In this document: one piece after another, positions 11,358 to 20,765 of the stretch
Numbering within the stretch: the first letter of the stretch is position 1
Layout: the number at the start of each line of letters is the position of its first letter
NCBI GenBank assembly: GCA_023515745.1
Contig: JALECJ010000005.1
Coordinates: 310,001 to 374,000 of the forward strand
Source: Amoeboaphelidium protococcarum
Lineage: Eukaryota > Aphelidiomycota > Aphelidea
Length of the DNA: 64,000 bases
Reading direction: 5' to 3'
Position numbers and translations under genes: made by a program
The notes under the pieces: model-generated
What the model was told of the DNA's origin: nothing
The model's input: only the letters and a program-made list of their open reading frames with translations
Databases searched by the model: none

Positions 11358-11894
11358 ATGTCCAAATCATCTGCTTAATAATAAAAGTAATAGCAGCCTC
11401 CTGCGCCTCATTAAAATCAATATCGCGATAGTTAGGCGCCGTCGTGGCAGCATCAAGGTGGCAGTGGAAACTAAGATATGTTTTCAGATTTTGGTAGTAG
11501 TCTTGCCGGAGATGGATTCACATAGCAATTCTTTTAACGCGATTCACTGTATACTGGATAGCGATAATCATAGTAATAGCAATAGCAATAATAACAATAA
11601 TTCCATGCGCAGTAATATTCTACGCGTGATGCTGAAAGAGTATCATCGCGCCTGGTTCATGAATTAGACACTTGGACATCGACAACTAATGACGATTCAG
11701 ATGATCCCTTTTCCTTTACGCGGAGGCACTTTACATAGTAGGATTAGTAAATACCTTAGTAGAATTAAAGATTATAATCTGGACAATCTCATAATAATTA
11801 TGATTGTCAGAATAGAGCACAGTCTCCACCTCCAGCATACTCTGCGGTACACTCTGATGCCACTGTTTAATAATAGTCTCGTTAAACATCGTGA
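11358..11894 (+). CDS. Gln-rich low-complexity protein with a PPxY motif
   Basis: A 178-residue protein starting MSKSSAQQQKQQQPPAPH and ending in TGA at 11892. Nearly a third of the residues are Gln and most are written TAA or TAG, so under the standard code the gene is shattered. There is a poly-Gln run of nine (about 11,580-11,607), a second Gln-rich stretch (HFTQQDQQIPQQNQRLQSGQ) and a conserved-looking end, AQSPPPAYSAVHSDATV, that contains the PPxY motif bound by WW domains. Between them lies an acidic-serine patch (STTNDDSDDPFSF). Arguments for it being real: consistent composition over the whole frame, and a start placed 317 bp divergent from the transporter. No family recognised; an adaptor role is a guess. 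Confidence 0.6.
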
Positions 11895-12133
11895 GTTGAA
11901 GGTGATCTTAACATGATGAAACTTTATTGTATGCCAAATATCTCACTTATAATTCATGTCTAAAGGAATATTTAAATCTTTTGATTTTTGTCATTAGGGA
12001 CAAGTAGTTACAAGAATTTTCTGCCAATTGTTCCTTTTAGAATCTTCGCTGTTCAAGTTTGTTGTATGTATACATCTTTCATTGTCTTCTTAATAAATTA
12101 AATCAAGTAAGTCTAGTTATAAAAAGAGAAAGC

Positions 12134-12940
12134 ATGGATGCAAATGCCGATGAAATATAGTAGCGACTTAGGTAATAGCAGTAGCAATAAAATGAGCAAA
12201 TGCCTATAGAGCAGTGGTATTTCGACATTCCTCCCATTACTCGATGGTATTCAACCGCTGTGGTTGCTACAACATTCCTATGTGTAAGACCATATAATCT
12301 CGATGCATGTTGAGGAATACATAAACGCTGCTTTAATGTGTAGTAAATTGATGTGATTAATCCGTTTTAACTCTATTTCAATATGGATGCCATCATAAAG
12401 TCCAACGAATACTGGCGACTGATTACAAACTTTTTATACTTTGGATCTTTCGGGATAGACTTTGTATTCTACCTGTTCTTCTTGGTTCGTTATTGCCGCA
12501 TGCTGGAAGAGGGCTCATTTAGGGGGAGATCCGCGGATTATCTGTGGTTCATATTGCTAACTGCTGCCATCCTATTATGTATTGCGCCTTGGACTCATCT
12601 CATGTTCTTGGGGTCGCCGCTCACTTTCACGCTCACATATTTATGGTCGAGGCGGAATCCTGATATTGTGGTGAGCTTCCTTGGCTTGTTAGATTTCAAG
12701 GCGCCATATATGCCTTTTGTTATGTTGACATTTAGTTTCGTGCTGGGTGGTAAGCTACCTCTAGGCGATCTGCTTGGGATCTGTATTGGTCACTTTTATT
12801 ACTTTTTTGAGGATGTTTATCCGCGTCTACCTCAATCTAATGGTGTTCATTATCTCAGGGCACCTGATATTCTTAAGGCTGCATTCCATGAGTAGATTCC
12901 ACAATAATAAGGAGTTGAAGTGCGTCCTCATTAGGACTGA
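12134..12940 (+). CDS. DER1: Derlin (DER1-like ERAD channel protein)
   Basis: ER membrane protein of the rhomboid-pseudoprotease Derlin family, which helps misfolded proteins leave the ER for degradation. Exons 12134-12283 and 12344-12940 (intron 60 nt, GTAAGA..TGTAG, phase 0) give 248 residues, the usual family size. Clear blocks are MPIEQWYFDIPPITRWYSTA, YWRLITNFLYFGSFGIDFVF, RYCRMLEEGSFRGRSADYLW, and GDLLGICIGHFYYFFEDVYP. The start is the upstream ATG, which adds a 24-residue Gln-rich leader (RLRQQQQQQNEQ) before the conserved MPIEQW. That second ATG is an alternative start. The gene converges with the coiled-coil gene, leaving 96 bp between stops. Confidence 0.93.
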
Positions 12941-13036
12941 TAGAATTGAAGTTCAAGTGGTATAAATAGATGATTGATATTGCACATTGCTTCACATTGC
13001 CAGAATAGTATTATAATAGTTGACTGCCGTAGGATC

Positions 13037-14895
13037 TCAACCTTGTAAATTCTCAATAGTCTTCTACTTGTCGATTATCGTGGACTGCAGCTCATATATT
13101 TGACGCTCGTACTTTTCAATAGTCTCTGCGAACTCAATCTTTTTCTCTTTGAAATCTGCCCATTCACTAGTAGTTCTCTCTACACAATACTCTGTTGAAT
13201 TTTATCAATAATAATCAAAATACAGGTAGCTCGAATCTTACCGACTTCTTGTATCAGCATCTGGCAATCATTTTCTAGTGCCGCGATGACTTTGTCCTTC
13301 TCTTGCATGACTTGGTGGTGGTTGCAGCTTTTAACATCGTTGAGTTGTTTGGTGAGATATTCAACTTCCACCTGCCGCGCATCCTTTTCATCATCCAGTA
13401 GCTAAACGAGTTAATTGCTCTGAGCTCTTAGAGAATCGTATTTGTCTTGAAGTTGAGAGTACTAACTTTTAAGTTCTTGGTTATCCGGCTGCTAGTTTTT
13501 CAGTGTTTATACCTCTGCCATTAACTACTAGTTCTACAACTGCAACTTATCCATTTCTAATTATTGCTGTGAGATGAGCTCTTCCTGCTTAACTTAAACT
13601 GACTCGTATTCTTCCACCTTCTCAGACTAGCTTTGATAAAGATCTTTAATCTGGGCCTAATGGCGTTGTTTCAGCAACTCCAACTCCATTACAGCTTCAT
13701 CACGCTCATTAGCTACTAGTTCACACTCTTTAGATTTACTTGATACTTTCTATTGCAGAGATTAGACAACAACGCTAAGCTCACTCAGCCTCTAGTAATT
13801 TTATTCACCAATACCCTTCAATTCATTGACAGACTGCACAAATTGATCTATACTCTCGCAGTCGATACCAAGTAGTTGATTCAGCTGTTATAACGTAAAG
13901 ACAAGATCTTTGGCAATGGTATCAGTAGATTCATCATACTTTTACAACATAGAGTCGAAATCGTCACTAGCATAATCTGATGGAAGCAAACTACGCGGAG
14001 GAGGATCAGGCTAAGACGTGTCATCAACAGAGTATGATTGCAAAGTGTGCAACTACATAGTTAGCAAATTCAAACTGCTCTACAACTGAGTAATCAAAGA
14101 CTCTTGATCTTAATTCAATTTCAGCAAGGCATTCTGTTCTCCAGTCAGAACTTCATTCTTACACTTTAGCTAGGCCAGCTCGGATTATACAGTCTTGAGC
14201 TCAGATTTATAATTCTTTAATTGACTTTTTAGAGTTTAGGAGTCAAAATCTTTTCTCACTTGTTCACAAGACTTACTCCTAAAATAAGTTTAACCATGAT
14301 CTCTTGATGAAGCATACATCTACCATGCCGCATTATTATGCCCCAACTCAATGTCAGCCAGCTCAGTAGACCGTAAAGAGTATGCACACAACAGACGCAG
14401 CAATTCAATCTCGCGCTTGAACAATTGCAGAATCTCCTGAAACAGACGCTTCAACTGTTTCAGATCCTTCTCGGAATACAACTGCAGCATGGAGTGCGCC
14501 GCGTCTTTGACTCTCTTCTCAATCTTGAGGCTGACTTGCAGTTCCGACATCTTGGACTACAGAACGCGTCTCTCTCTGTCTATAGAATGGAATTCAGCTT
14601 GGGTGAGCATCGTATGCTTCCCATTCTCGACATTGAATAGCATTGGCTTGGCTATTGGCAGCATCTTGAGTTTGGATGATGTACCACAAGAGACTATATC
14701 AAAAGACTTTTTACTATAGTTGGAACTTTGATCTGAGCCAGTGGAGATGGATGCAGGTGGAGATATATTGCCAGTGGAGACAGAGTCTTGAGAACTTCCT
14801 CGAGCACCAATGTGAGGGACGAAGCTGGGTGTCTTAGAGTTGTCCATATAGGTAGAACCAACTTTATCGCATGCAAACTTGTCCCGTAAGTTCAT
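13037..14895 (-). CDS. HR1-domain coiled-coil protein
   Basis: Exons 13242-14895 and 13037-13179 (intron 62 nt, phase 1) encode 598 residues. The N-terminus is Ser/Gly/Pro-rich and disordered. At about residues 112-190 there is an HR1-like helical hairpin (LKIEKRVKDAAHSMLQLYSE then EILQLFKREIELLRLL), the kind that binds Rho-type GTPases in PKN and related effectors. The rest is long coiled coil rich in Gln, Glu, Lys and Leu, with one acidic linker (SQPDPPPRSLLPSDYASDDF). About 40 in-frame TAR codons are Gln, and the coil heptads run unbroken through them, which supports the model. The second exon ends YELQSTIIDKQKTIENLQG. Likely cytoskeletal or trafficking scaffold; no specific orthologue recognised. 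Confidence 0.75.
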
Positions 14896-15328
14896 TCTTA
14901 ATTATATAGAGCTTTAAGATGACATTTGTTTAAAGTGCGGAGACAATTGTTAAAGTTGAAACAAGGACGCCATAACATATTATCAACAGCATTGTTATTG
15001 TTTTGATCACGCGACGCGTCGAACCTCCACCTGCGGAACACAGAGCTGCCGTTTCAGAGATCAACTCAACGCGCTACGTCATTCGCCAAGACTTTAGGCG
15101 TCTCAACCACTTCCGCTTCTCTGCACTTTCTATGCTGTAAATGTTATAGAGAGATTATTACCAAAAGTTGCACGAAGTTGTTACACATCAAGTGGTAGAA
15201 CTCACGTACGCGAACTTAAAAGACAAAATCATCAAATGAAACTTTCAACAAACTCAAATCAAAACTCGCGGTTATAAAGATGAATTTAAACTTATATCCA
15301 GTTAAGTCACTAGAAAAACGGATAATAA
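14896..15328. other. Intergenic, nothing recognised
   Basis: 433 bp upstream of the coiled-coil gene and downstream of eIF3e. It includes an ACGCGT with CG-rich flanks (GCGACGCGTCGAAC at about 15010), the best-formed MluI-box-like site in the window; possible promoter element of the coiled-coil gene. Confidence 0.3.
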
Positions 15329-16804
15329 TCATTCAGATGAGTTTTGAACTGTCTCCAGGCCAGCAATGATCCTCTCTGACTTTCGCGCATATTCTTATAG
15401 ACGAGAGAGTAAAGTCAACTAACGCGGGACTTGACTGGTTTACACACGCAAAAGGCCATCTTGCAACTTGAATTTATCGCCACATTGTGCAACAAATGCA
15501 GATAATTACTCAGTTCCATTCAAATTTAGATACTTCGATAACAGCTCTGAAGGAACATTATCGAGAGTGCGGCCGTATACTCTAATCAACTCGTGGCGGA
15601 TACCATTTATTATTTTATCTTTCAGAGGGTGCAAAAATACATCCTTGTGCAATAAGTCTGTAATTTAAGGCCACAAAGCACTACATTGATCAAAATCGAA
15701 GTCCACATGAAGAGATGTGAACCACTTCACTATAGGATCGAGTGTAGATTGCGCATCCTCTTTAACTAATTGAACGCATTCAGCCAGTTTATTGCCTTGA
15801 GATGACGACTAAAGTAGATAGCACACGATAACATATCGCATCAAATGTGGACACTCATTCTAGATCATAATCTGATAATGAGATGCTAAATAAGATTGCA
15901 GCAAGTCATCAAATACATTGCCAGAGTTCAACACGAACAAGGACCAGTTGGCTAACCATGCCTACTTCATGAAAACAGCCTGAGGGGACAGCTTGGACAC
16001 TTCAAGCTCATCTCTCAGCCTCAACCAGGACTCCATCGCACCTGCACTACCTTCTTCCACGTTCAAGGTGCAAGCCAACTACAACCACAGCTAGTCAGCT
16101 TTACGATAATTAGTCACCTGCTCCAGTTACTTGGCCAGCGACAAGGTTTCCTTGTACTTTCCACAGTCATAAAGCATGTGCATCAATGATATTAGCGCGT
16201 TGATTTCTTCAGTGCCAATACTGACTTTAGACTAGATCAGTGCCATGTTAGCGCTACGATCATGAGTGAACTAGGTCTTAAGCGCTTCATCGTTTAAAGC
16301 ATCCTGGAATTTCAACGTCTTTCTCTATTGATCATTCACTTCTTTTGTAATCTATTCACGCTTACTTTCAAAGTCTACAGAGTAATTGGAATATAAGTTA
16401 AAATCACGTACAATGAGTAAGGTCACAGTGGCAGTAAAGATGATGATAAACTCTCAGCATATAAATATCGCTCATTTGGCCCTCTAAATAGAGCAGCGAT
16501 CAGATTAGCGTATATTATTTTGTATTTAGACATCATCGAGACATAATCACCATTACCACCACTGTCAAAAAAATAGTTTACCTTTAACCAAATTGGCTTT
16601 ACCAACCTTCTAGGCAAGCTCAATAGCGGCATCCATCTGGCGCGTCTTGCCCAATAATGTCAACATGGCTTAATTCAGATCATCCTCACTCTGACTGCCC
16701 GATGCCTTCAGTAGCCTAATGTACTTGAGAGCCAGATGAACATCCAGATATTTCATAAAATTCTTGTCAACTCCCTCCACTGCAGTCATACTCTGTACAG
16801 TCAT
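15329..16804 (-). CDS. EIF3E: Translation initiation factor eIF3 subunit e (INT6)
   Basis: Exons 16582-16804 and 15329-16374 give 422 residues, close to the usual 430-445. eIF3e is a PCI-domain subunit of the eIF3 scaffold on the 40S ribosome. The N-terminus is diagnostic: FMKYLDVHLALKYIRLL followed by LNQAMLTLLGKTRQMDAAIE. Middle blocks include NALISLMHMLYDCGKYKETL and AVFMKQAWLANWSLFVLNSG, then CPHLMRYVIVCYLL, and WFTSLHVDFDFDQCSALWPQ. Sequence similarity is weaker in the C-terminal PCI part (ELLSKYLNLNGTEQLSAFVA). The intron is 207 nt, three times longer than any other here, and carries box C/D-like motifs (see ncRNA entry). Start: first of two in-frame ATGs 15 nt apart. Confidence 0.88.
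16451..16543 (-). ncRNA. Candidate box C/D snoRNA in the eIF3e intron
   Basis: On the minus strand inside the 207-nt intron: a short 5' stem (CTC), a C-like box ATGATGT (one mismatch to RTGATGA), an internal D'-like CTGA, a weak C'-like ATGAGCG, and a terminal D box CTGA followed by GAG, which can pair with the 5' CTC. The spacing (about 90 nt) and placement in an intron of a translation gene fit box C/D snoRNAs. The terminal stem is only three base pairs and the C box is imperfect, so this is a candidate only. Confidence 0.35.
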
Positions 16805-16904
16805 TTGTGTTTATAAAAAGGTCTGCCGGGTTCTTGTAATAATAAAAAGGAAGCTGATCCTCTTCAGAACTGCCGAGCAAATGAACGACGAAAATGTTGC
16901 GAAA

Positions 16905-17103
16905 AGCGCGTTAGGTTAGTTGCGAATCGTGTAGAGTTGTGGAAAATTAAAGATCAGCTTTGGGATTTTCTGATGAAATGCGATTATTCTGAAGCGATTT
17001 TGTAGTCGGATATCCCAGATTATTTGAGCTTGTAGTATTATCATACGTATCCGATAGTCAAGATGGGACCAAATAATCAGTATAGCATATTGGTAACGCT
17101 AAT
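16905..17103 (+). pseudogene. Relic D of the four-copy secreted family
   Basis: From 16928 the frame reads RVELWKIKDQLWDFLMKCDY then ILQSDIPDYLSLQ, aligned to RVELIIEKEGLWQQLMELNL and IQELDIPNHFELL of copy C. After that a frameshift occurs but the DNA still follows the family (TATTATCATACGTATCC, AAATAATCAGTAT). Only this C-terminal segment survives. It starts just over 100 bp upstream of the eIF3e start codon, on the opposite strand. Confidence 0.75.
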
Positions 17104-18471
17104 CACACTTGTTTTTCGCTATTCAAATAATGGTCCAGTAGTGGTGATGAAGTGGATGGATAGAAGCCGCTACATGTCTGTCTCTCCTAGCGTTTGAGCT
17201 GGCCTATAGTGAACTCGGCAGTAGTGCCATGGATGTATGGATGGATGGACGCGTTTTATAGATGATGATGACACCTTATTTTTGTTTAGAGAGTTGCTCT
17301 GCCAATTTATCGCCCGGCGATGCTTCGTCGTTTCACGAGAAGAGATGCGACGAGAGCCTGGCATCAGGATATTGGTCGGAGTTGAACCCAGTCGCTCTTT
17401 TGTTTTGACCATCCTCAACGGGATAGTCAAATGACTGTTGCTTCGAAGCTCCTCATTATGTTTCGTATTGGCGTATATACTATTTTAGAGACTTCAGTTT
17501 AAAGTTATCTTTTTTTTCAATATCTCTTGGACCCCAGCGTGATATCATGATGCCTCTATTACTGTTATCATTTCTTTTCCCATCCGCAACCAAGATTTCA
17601 GTTGAAATACTCAAATATCAAACTCTCTAAGTGTTTGAGATTTTGCAAGGCGTTGTATTGCTTACCGTGAAGACTGATATTGTTTCATGAAGTCCAGATT
17701 GAAAAGAGGCGTAACGCACATAGCTTCATCCAGATTTGGCAATGGCCTTTGATAGTTCTCGAATTAAATGCTGACGAAAGGGAGGCGATCATTTCACTGT
17801 GTCTATGGCCAAATATTGCGTTATATATACGCGAAGTAGCCTCCCATTCTGGGGGTTGCTATTTGGCACTGAAATCAGATAGTGCGAGCTATTTCAGGGC
17901 ACTCTAAACGTTAGCAGACGCGTTTAAATAAAATTTGGTAAAAGTTAATTTGAGTGGTTGCAAGTAAATTATTATTTCTCTTTTCAGCAGTACGGCAATA
18001 ACAGAGTATAGGTGCCATTCGAAGTTTTCGATCGTTTACAGTTTTGATGCATGTAAAATTTTGCCAGGTCCTGAAAACAGGCGTTTGCAGATTTGATGCA
18101 TTCGAATGATAGTCGTATGCAGTTTTGTCGCATACGAATATTTGGCGAGTGTTAGACTATTAGTAAGGCTGTTTAAAGTACAAAATTGATTCAGCATAGT
18201 CTAAGAGAATAATATGAAAGTTTTTTTTTTAGAAAGTCAAGCTATAAGCAACTATCATACTAATATGTGTTCTTTCGGTCGCTACTGACTTCTCACGGTG
18301 CTAGACTTACCTCAATCGATTCAATTTCAGGTTGTTAATAAATGTTGAACGTAATTAATAGTTTGCAAACTGAACAATTAGAAGATATTTAAAGTACAGT
18401 ATGAGATGACCCTTTGATATCGTGCGTTTTACTTTTATTGCGACGAGCGATTTTGAGCGGAGTCGCTTTCT
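17104..18471. other. Gene-poor stretch with short degenerate repeats
   Basis: No gene supported; open frames at 17,237-17,434 and 17,680-17,907 look like chance. Near 18,030-18,150 a word like GCAGTTTTGATGCAT recurs two or three times with drift, suggesting an old tandem array. No tRNA fold found, although 17,380 contains a T-loop-like TTCAACTCC on the minus strand that cannot form the T stem. Confidence 0.3.
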
Positions 18472-18566
18472 ATTCTTTGGATTCATCCAAAGTATTACCC
18501 CCGTTTAATTCCGTTTGTCTGTCTGTAAACTCACGCGGTCACACAAATTTTAAGTTCATTAGCCAA
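18472..18566 (+). repeat. Left arm of an inverted repeat pair, hairpin tip
   Basis: This arm is the reverse complement of 20582-20677 over about 95 bp. Best-shared words in the common orientation are TTGGCT, AAGTTAAAA / ACTTAAAA, GGACAAAC / AGACAAAC and TAATACTTTGG, then ATCCAAAGAAT. The outer end is itself a hairpin (CTTTGGAT..ATCCAAAG), conserved in both arms. Outside AAAGAAT the similarity stops. Confidence 0.7.
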
Positions 18567-19116
18567 TTGAGTTTCGCATAACATGTCACGCTTATTTAAC
18601 GTTACACCGATTTTTTTAGTCTGATTGTAAAAGTTTTCTTTTCTTCGTCAAGCTCTAAGTTTACCAGTATAGTTTATACAGTTAAGTGCACTGCTTTTTT
18701 ACTTAAAATTGTAGCTGAGATTGCGTGATATCGATTCGTTTATAGAATTGAGTGCACCTTGAACTGGGCTTGGTAACTGACGGTACAACACTTCTTGATT
18801 TCTTCAAAAATACAACCAATTTAAATTGTATATCTTCAGCAGTTGCACTTGTCATTTTGGTTATAAGTCTTGAGGCTACGAATTTAATATGCCACGAGCA
18901 ATTACGTGATAAGCATGTGCTAAGAAGCTAGCTTTATTGCCATGATCAAAAATCTGCAACAAAAAGAGCACAATGCTGTGCCGATTCTCGTTTGACCCAC
19001 AAGCACGCGACAAATGGCTAAAGTGTACACATTGCATTATAGCCGCCTGTAAAAGAAAAGATAAGCGCCTTCACAGCACGTTTACGCTGGTGCTATAACC
19101 GCTCAAAAGAGCCCAA

Positions 19117-19563
19117 TCACTCTTAGCACTTTGTCATTAATAAACGCCCTTGGTCTATATTGTAGCTTGATGATGATAGCTTCTGACAATCCTGACGTGA
19201 TTTGCAATTAACGCTACCATTAAAAATTGGCTTGTGAAAGTAATCTTGAACATGATGTAATTTGAGTTGAAACGCCTGTGAGTATGGGTCTCCACGTGAT
19301 TTCCTTATAACTTGCACGATGATTAAGAATTTCAATCTCCTAGTGCCAGAAGCATTTAATTACACCAATTAAGATTTGGGCGCAGACGCATTAACTTCAA
19401 AGTGCTTAGTAATTTGTTGATTGTAATAATCGTAGGATTTAAACGTGCCATTACTTTTCTGTGGGTACAACGAATTCGCGGAGCAAATTCTGCAGCTACA
19501 TGCATTCGAGAAGTTCGAAATCAAGGTTGACAATATGCCGTGCAGTGTTATGAGTATATTCAT
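19117..19563 (-). CDS. Possible small secreted protein between the inverted repeats
   Basis: A 148-residue frame starting MNILITLHGILSTLISNFSN, which could be a signal peptide or anchor, followed by a Cys cluster (ACSCRICSAN) and a basic middle (RRLKFLIIVQVIRKSRGDPY). It ends with NCKSRQDCQKLSSSSYNIDQ, then TGA. Two or three TAR codons are in frame. Composition looks protein-like, but no family was recognised and open frames of this length occur by chance with one stop codon. It lies inside the 2.2-kb segment bounded by inverted repeats. Confidence 0.35.
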
Positions 19564-20223
19564 AGCTGCCGTAATGGAAATGAATAAATGGTCCAGAACA
19601 TACCGAACTCAACCATAAGCTCAACCTAAATCGCGTTTTAGATCGTCCCACTAATACGGCCCGACATGAGTTAATTATAGTACAATAGAACAGTCATGCA
19701 TTTCCGCTCTTTGCCAACTAATGCTTCACTCAAACGATTAACATACAGTACTGAAAGTCTTCGTCAATCTGAAACTACTATGCCTAGGAGCGCGAACATC
19801 TGATACAGCTACCAACGTGTTTAAAGAATCATCAAACTATACAGAAAGTCAAGACGACACATGCCTCGTCTGTAATTGAAGTTGTAATTGAAAATGATCT
19901 AAGGCAATACAGTATCAGTGTATAGTTGCTGAAGTTTCGAACGCAGTTGAAACGTTTAGCATTGGCCCCCTCTATCGTTATGCTCTTAACACAATGCAAA
20001 AACTGAACCTGTCGGGTCGCGTAAACTTTACAAGTTTAAAACATATATACAGTAACTCATATCATCAGTCTAACTAATCGCCATTTATGTACATAGTAAA
20101 TTAGCTGGATGAATCCAAAGCCGTAGCATGGCGCGCAGCGACATGCCCCCTAAATTTTTTCCCCTGCGACTACGATTTTCCGTCCGACAGATCACGTGGT
20201 TTTCGCTCGTCGCCAACACTTTG

Positions 20224-20241
20224 TGCAACAACGTTGTTGCA
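20224..20241. repeat. Perfect 18-bp palindrome
   Basis: TGCAACAACGTTGTTGCA is its own reverse complement. It lies 540 bp upstream of copy A of the secreted family and inside the inverted-repeat segment. It could be a binding site for a dimeric factor or a small cruciform; function unknown. Confidence 0.8.
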
Positions 20242-20474
20242 ACTCTGATATATTGCTGAAAATCTGATGATACCGCGTACTACTGTTATTTTACTGTGCG
20301 TGACAATTTTGAGCTGAAACCGTGTTGACGCGTTTCAGTCACTCACTCTCTCTCTTTATCATACAAGAGTTGAAACGACTGTAAATATACTTGTTATATC
20401 TCATATTCACTTCACTCTCTTATACAATTCTTAACAGACAAATCTGTTCAACAATCAAAAATTCAAAAAATTCT

Positions 20475-20587
20475 CCAATCAGCTGTAACAGAATATGACA
20501 TTAGCCAATTATGCATTAGAACAATTCAGCAACCAATCAACTATCACAATTTGATCTACGCAATAGTCAATTCTGCCATATGATTGG
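20475..20587 (+). promoter_or_regulatory. Cluster of four CCAAT boxes upstream of secreted copy A
   Basis: CCAAT at 20475-20479, 20505-20509 and 20533-20537, and the inverse ATTGG at 20583-20587, all 180-290 bp ahead of the copy A start codon. NF-Y type factors bind such boxes in most eukaryotes. The last box falls in the right inverted-repeat arm. Confidence 0.4.
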
Positions 20588-20677
20588 CTGTCTAAGTTAA
20601 AACACGTGAACCCGTGAAATTGCGGACAAACAGATACACAAAAACGGCCGTAATACTTTGGAGATAAATCCAAAGAA
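20582..20677 (-). repeat. Right arm of the inverted repeat pair
   Basis: Inverted counterpart of 18472-18566, ending in TAATACTTTGGAGATAAATC and CAAAGAAT. Together the arms enclose about 2.2 kb. The arms are diverged, so the pair is old; no target-site duplication was identified because the outer edges cannot be fixed by eye. Confidence 0.7.
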
Positions 20678-20765
20678 TTTCGAACGCTCAGCCCTTTCTC
20701 TTTTTCTTCTGCTTTACACTATCTTCAACCCAAAAAATTCTCTCTCACACAGTAATTAATTAGAT

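Noticed and set aside
11458-11916. 152-residue frame MAVETKICFQ.. over the Gln-rich gene
   Set aside because: It overlaps in another frame; the Gln-rich frame has consistent composition, a PPxY motif and a better-placed start.
17340-17440. tRNA-like T-loop on the minus strand
   Set aside because: The flanking bases cannot form a T stem or acceptor stem, and no anticodon arm was found.
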